NCBI RefSeq assembly: GCF_900156045.1
Contig: NZ_FTMX01000006.1
Location: 1-64,000, forward strand
Direction of reading: 5' to 3'
DNA length: 64,000 nt
Source of the DNA: Peribacillus simplex
GTDB lineage: Bacteria; Bacillota; Bacilli; Bacillales; DSM-1321
The position numbers and the translations under genes are program-made. Below, piece by piece: positions 62,263-64,000 of the stretch (positions within the stretch are counted from its first letter, which is position 1; the number at the start of each line of letters is the position of its first letter). Below the pieces are notes generated by a model that saw only the letters and a list, made by a program, of their open reading frames with translations, did not search any database and was not told the DNA's origin.

Positions 62263-62682
62263 GTGTCAATTGCTCCTTTATGTCTTCACTTTTAAACGCA
62301 GGGGATTTATAATATGAATATCCTTACTGGTTTACTATGAATTAATGCTGAAATAAAACCCGCTTCCAGTTTAGAAGAGGGTTCCTTCCGACTATGTATT
62401 TCCTTACTTGTTTTCTACTATAGAAATGGAATCCTTTTTTGGATTGATACGTTAATATAATATAGAAATTAAATCAAATGGTAGCATCTAATATAATAAA
62501 TTGTCAATGTTAAATATTCGGAATAAACACACTTTTCATTTCCGGAAATTCATTGTAATGATGCTTACGATGCGACCTAATTTAGAACTCATTCTTTACA
62601 CGTTTATCACTTAGCTTATTTGATAGCTGCTTCATTTGATATTCGGTTTTTACTATTCGGATTTTAAGGAGATGGACAACCG
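62263..62682. promoter_or_regulatory. Divergent yxeK-yxeP control region
   Basis: A 420-base AT-rich gap holds both promoters. A 17-bp direct repeat is present on the minus strand, CAGTAAGGATATTCATA and AAGTAAGGAAATACATA (plus-strand positions about 62313-62331 and 62392-62409), about 80 bp apart. TATTATAAAT beside the first may be the yxeK -10 region. No T-box or S-box was found. The repeats are candidate operator sites. Confidence 0.5.
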
Positions 62683-63831
62683 TTGACCATAAGCAATGTA
62701 GAATTGGAAAATTATCTATTGGCATTCAGACGCGATCTTCATATGACACCTGAATTATCAAACCAAGAATTTGAAACGACTAAAAAAATTAAAGAAGCGC
62801 TTCAATCTCAAGATATTAAGATACTTGATTTTCCATTGAAAACTGGTGTCGTAGCTGAGATAAAAGGGAGTAAGCCGGGACCTACGATAGCACTTCGCTC
62901 CGATATTGATGCTTTACCAATTTTGGAGCAATCTGAGGTGGACTTTCCTTCAAGGCATAACGGTGTGATGCATGCATGTGGTCATGATTTTCACACTTCC
63001 GTCATTTTGGGGACTGCTATTTTATTAAAAAAGGAAGAAAGAGATCTTTCCGGAACGATTCGCTTGATTTTTCAACCTGCGGAGGAAACGGGACATGGTG
63101 CAAGTGCTGTAATGGAAACCGGTGTGCTGGATGACGTGGATGTGATTTTTGGCCTTCATAATGATCCGACATTGCAAGTTGGGGAGTTAGGGACAAAACA
63201 TGGCGCACTGACAGCGGGGGTCGATCGTTTTGAAGTGCATGTTAAAGCAACTGGCTCACATGCGGCCAAACCGGAAGAGGGAAATGATCCGATAATCATA
63301 ACAGGACATATTATCTCAACGTTGCAAACCATCATCAGCCGCAATGTGGCACCAAAAGAGACTGCGGTTTTGAGCATCACTCAAATTCATAGTGGCTCAA
63401 CGTGGAATGTTATCCCGGATCGTGCATATTTGGAAGGAACCGTCCGCACCTTCAGTAAAACTCAACGAGAGTTCATCCAGAAACGCATGAAACAAGTCCT
63501 GCACGGTATAAGTGAAACTTTCAATGCAAATGTTGAATTATCCTGGCATCCTGGCCCCCCATCAGTTGATAATACGCCTGAATGGGCAGATTTGGCGCTT
63601 CAGGTTGGAGACACAGCAGGTTACACGACAAAAACGTTAGAAGCCAGCTCCATAGGGGAAGACTTCGCTTTTTACCAAGAAAAAATACCAGGTGCTTTCG
63701 TAATGATAGGATCGGGCGGTTCATATGACCTGCATCATCCTAAGTTTATAGTAGATGAAACGGCACTTTTTCCAGCTGCTTCTTATTTCCGCTTATTGGC
63801 TTTAGAAGCGTTAAAAAAAATCCCTAAATGA
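62683..63831 (+). CDS. yxeP: M20 family N-deacetylase/amidohydrolase, YxeP-like
   Basis: A 382-residue M20D metallo-amidohydrolase. Metal and catalytic motifs are SDIDALPI (about residue 75), HACGHDFHTS (about 98-107), QPAEETGHGA (about 132) and the SSIGEDFAFY segment near 328. In the yxe pathway YxeP removes the acetyl group from N-acetylcysteine, releasing cysteine; relatives act on hippurate and N-acyl amino acids. The start is TTG at 62683, with AAGGAG about 11 bases before it. It is divergent from yxeK, unlike B. subtilis, where it lies within the operon. Confidence 0.9.
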   Translation: MTISNVELENYLLAFRRDLHMTPELSNQEFETTKKIKEALQSQDIKILDFPLKTGVVAEIKGSKPGPTIALRSDIDALPILEQSEVDFPSRHNGVMHACGHDFHTSVILGTAILLKKEERDLSGTIRLIFQPAEETGHGASAVMETGVLDDVDVIFGLHNDPTLQVGELGTKHGALTAGVDRFEVHVKATGSHAAKPEEGNDPIIITGHIISTLQTIISRNVAPKETAVLSITQIHSGSTWNVIPDRAYLEGTVRTFSKTQREFIQKRMKQVLHGISETFNANVELSWHPGPPSVDNTPEWADLALQVGDTAGYTTKTLEASSIGEDFAFYQEKIPGAFVMIGSGGSYDLHHPKFIVDETALFPAASYFRLLALEALKKIPK

Positions 63832-63858
63832 AATATTAGAAGGTAAGGAGGTCCCATC

Positions 63859-64000
63859 ATCAAAACTTATCCATTGAATGAGTCGGATCGTGATTTAATA
63901 GAAGCTGCAAGTGCAAAAATTAGGGATCTTTACGAGGAAAATAGGCACCATGTTGGCGCTGCATTAAAAACGAGCTCAGGAAAAATCGTTGCTGCCGTAC
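63859..64000 (+). CDS. Cytidine deaminase-like protein, 5' part
   Basis: The frame runs off the window after 47 codons: KTYPLNESDRDLIEAASAK, then RDLYEENRHHVGAALKTSS and GKIVAAV. The helix followed by HHVGAALKTSSGKI is how cytidine-deaminase-fold proteins begin; the zinc ligands lie beyond the window. A strong GGAGG (63847-63851) is followed 7 bases later by ATC, and an in-frame TAA lies at 63844, so there is no ATG, GTG or TTG at a normal distance; the start appears to be ATC. It lies 27 bases after yxeP and probably shares its transcript. Confidence 0.7.
   Translation, partial: MKTYPLNESDRDLIEAASAKIRDLYEENRHHVGAALKTSSGKIVAAV

Overview
The window reads as chromosomal DNA from a low-GC, endospore-forming Bacillaceae. 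The evidence is Bacillus subtilis-type gene order (trnB tRNA cluster, yteA, menA, menFDHBEC; dps, luxS, yidD; ytkD, ytlDCA, ytmA, ytmB; pckA, metK; ytoA, ytpA; mnmLM, ytzC, leuS; gltC, gltAB), a CotF-like coat protein, S-box and T-box leaders, and Gram-positive Shine-Dalgarno sites with many TTG starts. A Peribacillus/Bacillus simplex-like relative is my best guess, but it is inferred only from style and synteny.

Layout. 1-2117: 3' end of a 5S rRNA gene and 21 tRNA genes in the order I recall for B. subtilis trnB, closed by a terminator. 2117-11725: yteA and the complete menaquinone pathway from chorismate (menF, menD, menH, menB, menE, menC in one overlapping operon; menA opposite). 11726-16900: a citrate/C4-dicarboxylate-type two-component system (dctSR) divergent from a TRAP-like binding protein, then a solitary zinc-binding lipoprotein gene with two Zur-like operators. 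16914-20103: yidD, luxS, ytzI-like, dps, ytkD and two small conserved genes. 20104-24275: ytlDCA ABC transporter, ytmA, ytmB. 24500-31540: an insertion relative to B. subtilis order, holding a DUF523/TudS-like gene with a TSUP exporter, a frameshifted zinc-ribbon gene, and a small glycan locus (mnaA, two glycosyltransferases, wecC). 32036-43640: pckA and metK (divergent, with CcpN-like site and SAM riboswitch), ytoA, ytpA, mnmLM, a SUKH protein, ytzC, and leuS behind a T-box. 43900-50190: a large secreted S8 protease with duplicated C-terminal repeats, a lipoprotein, a coat protein, gltC. 50322-56370: glutamate synthase gltAB. 56681-64000: a complete yxe-type S-(2-succino)cysteine salvage locus (yxeKLMNO and yxeQ on one strand, yxeP divergent), followed by a truncated cytidine-deaminase-like gene.

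The main signal no gene explains is a set of short tandem-repeat arrays that fill convergent gaps (20108-20427, 31689-31907, 35720-36024, 56425-56612). Three share the core ACTCACGAGTAAA, whose centre ACTC-N2-GAGT is dyad-symmetric, with a period near 21 bp (two helical turns). In two cases the array begins directly at a stop codon with no terminator in between, and its orientation follows the abutting gene. A fourth array is a 40-bp repeat made of two ~20-bp halves. No mobile element, prophage or CRISPR array was seen.
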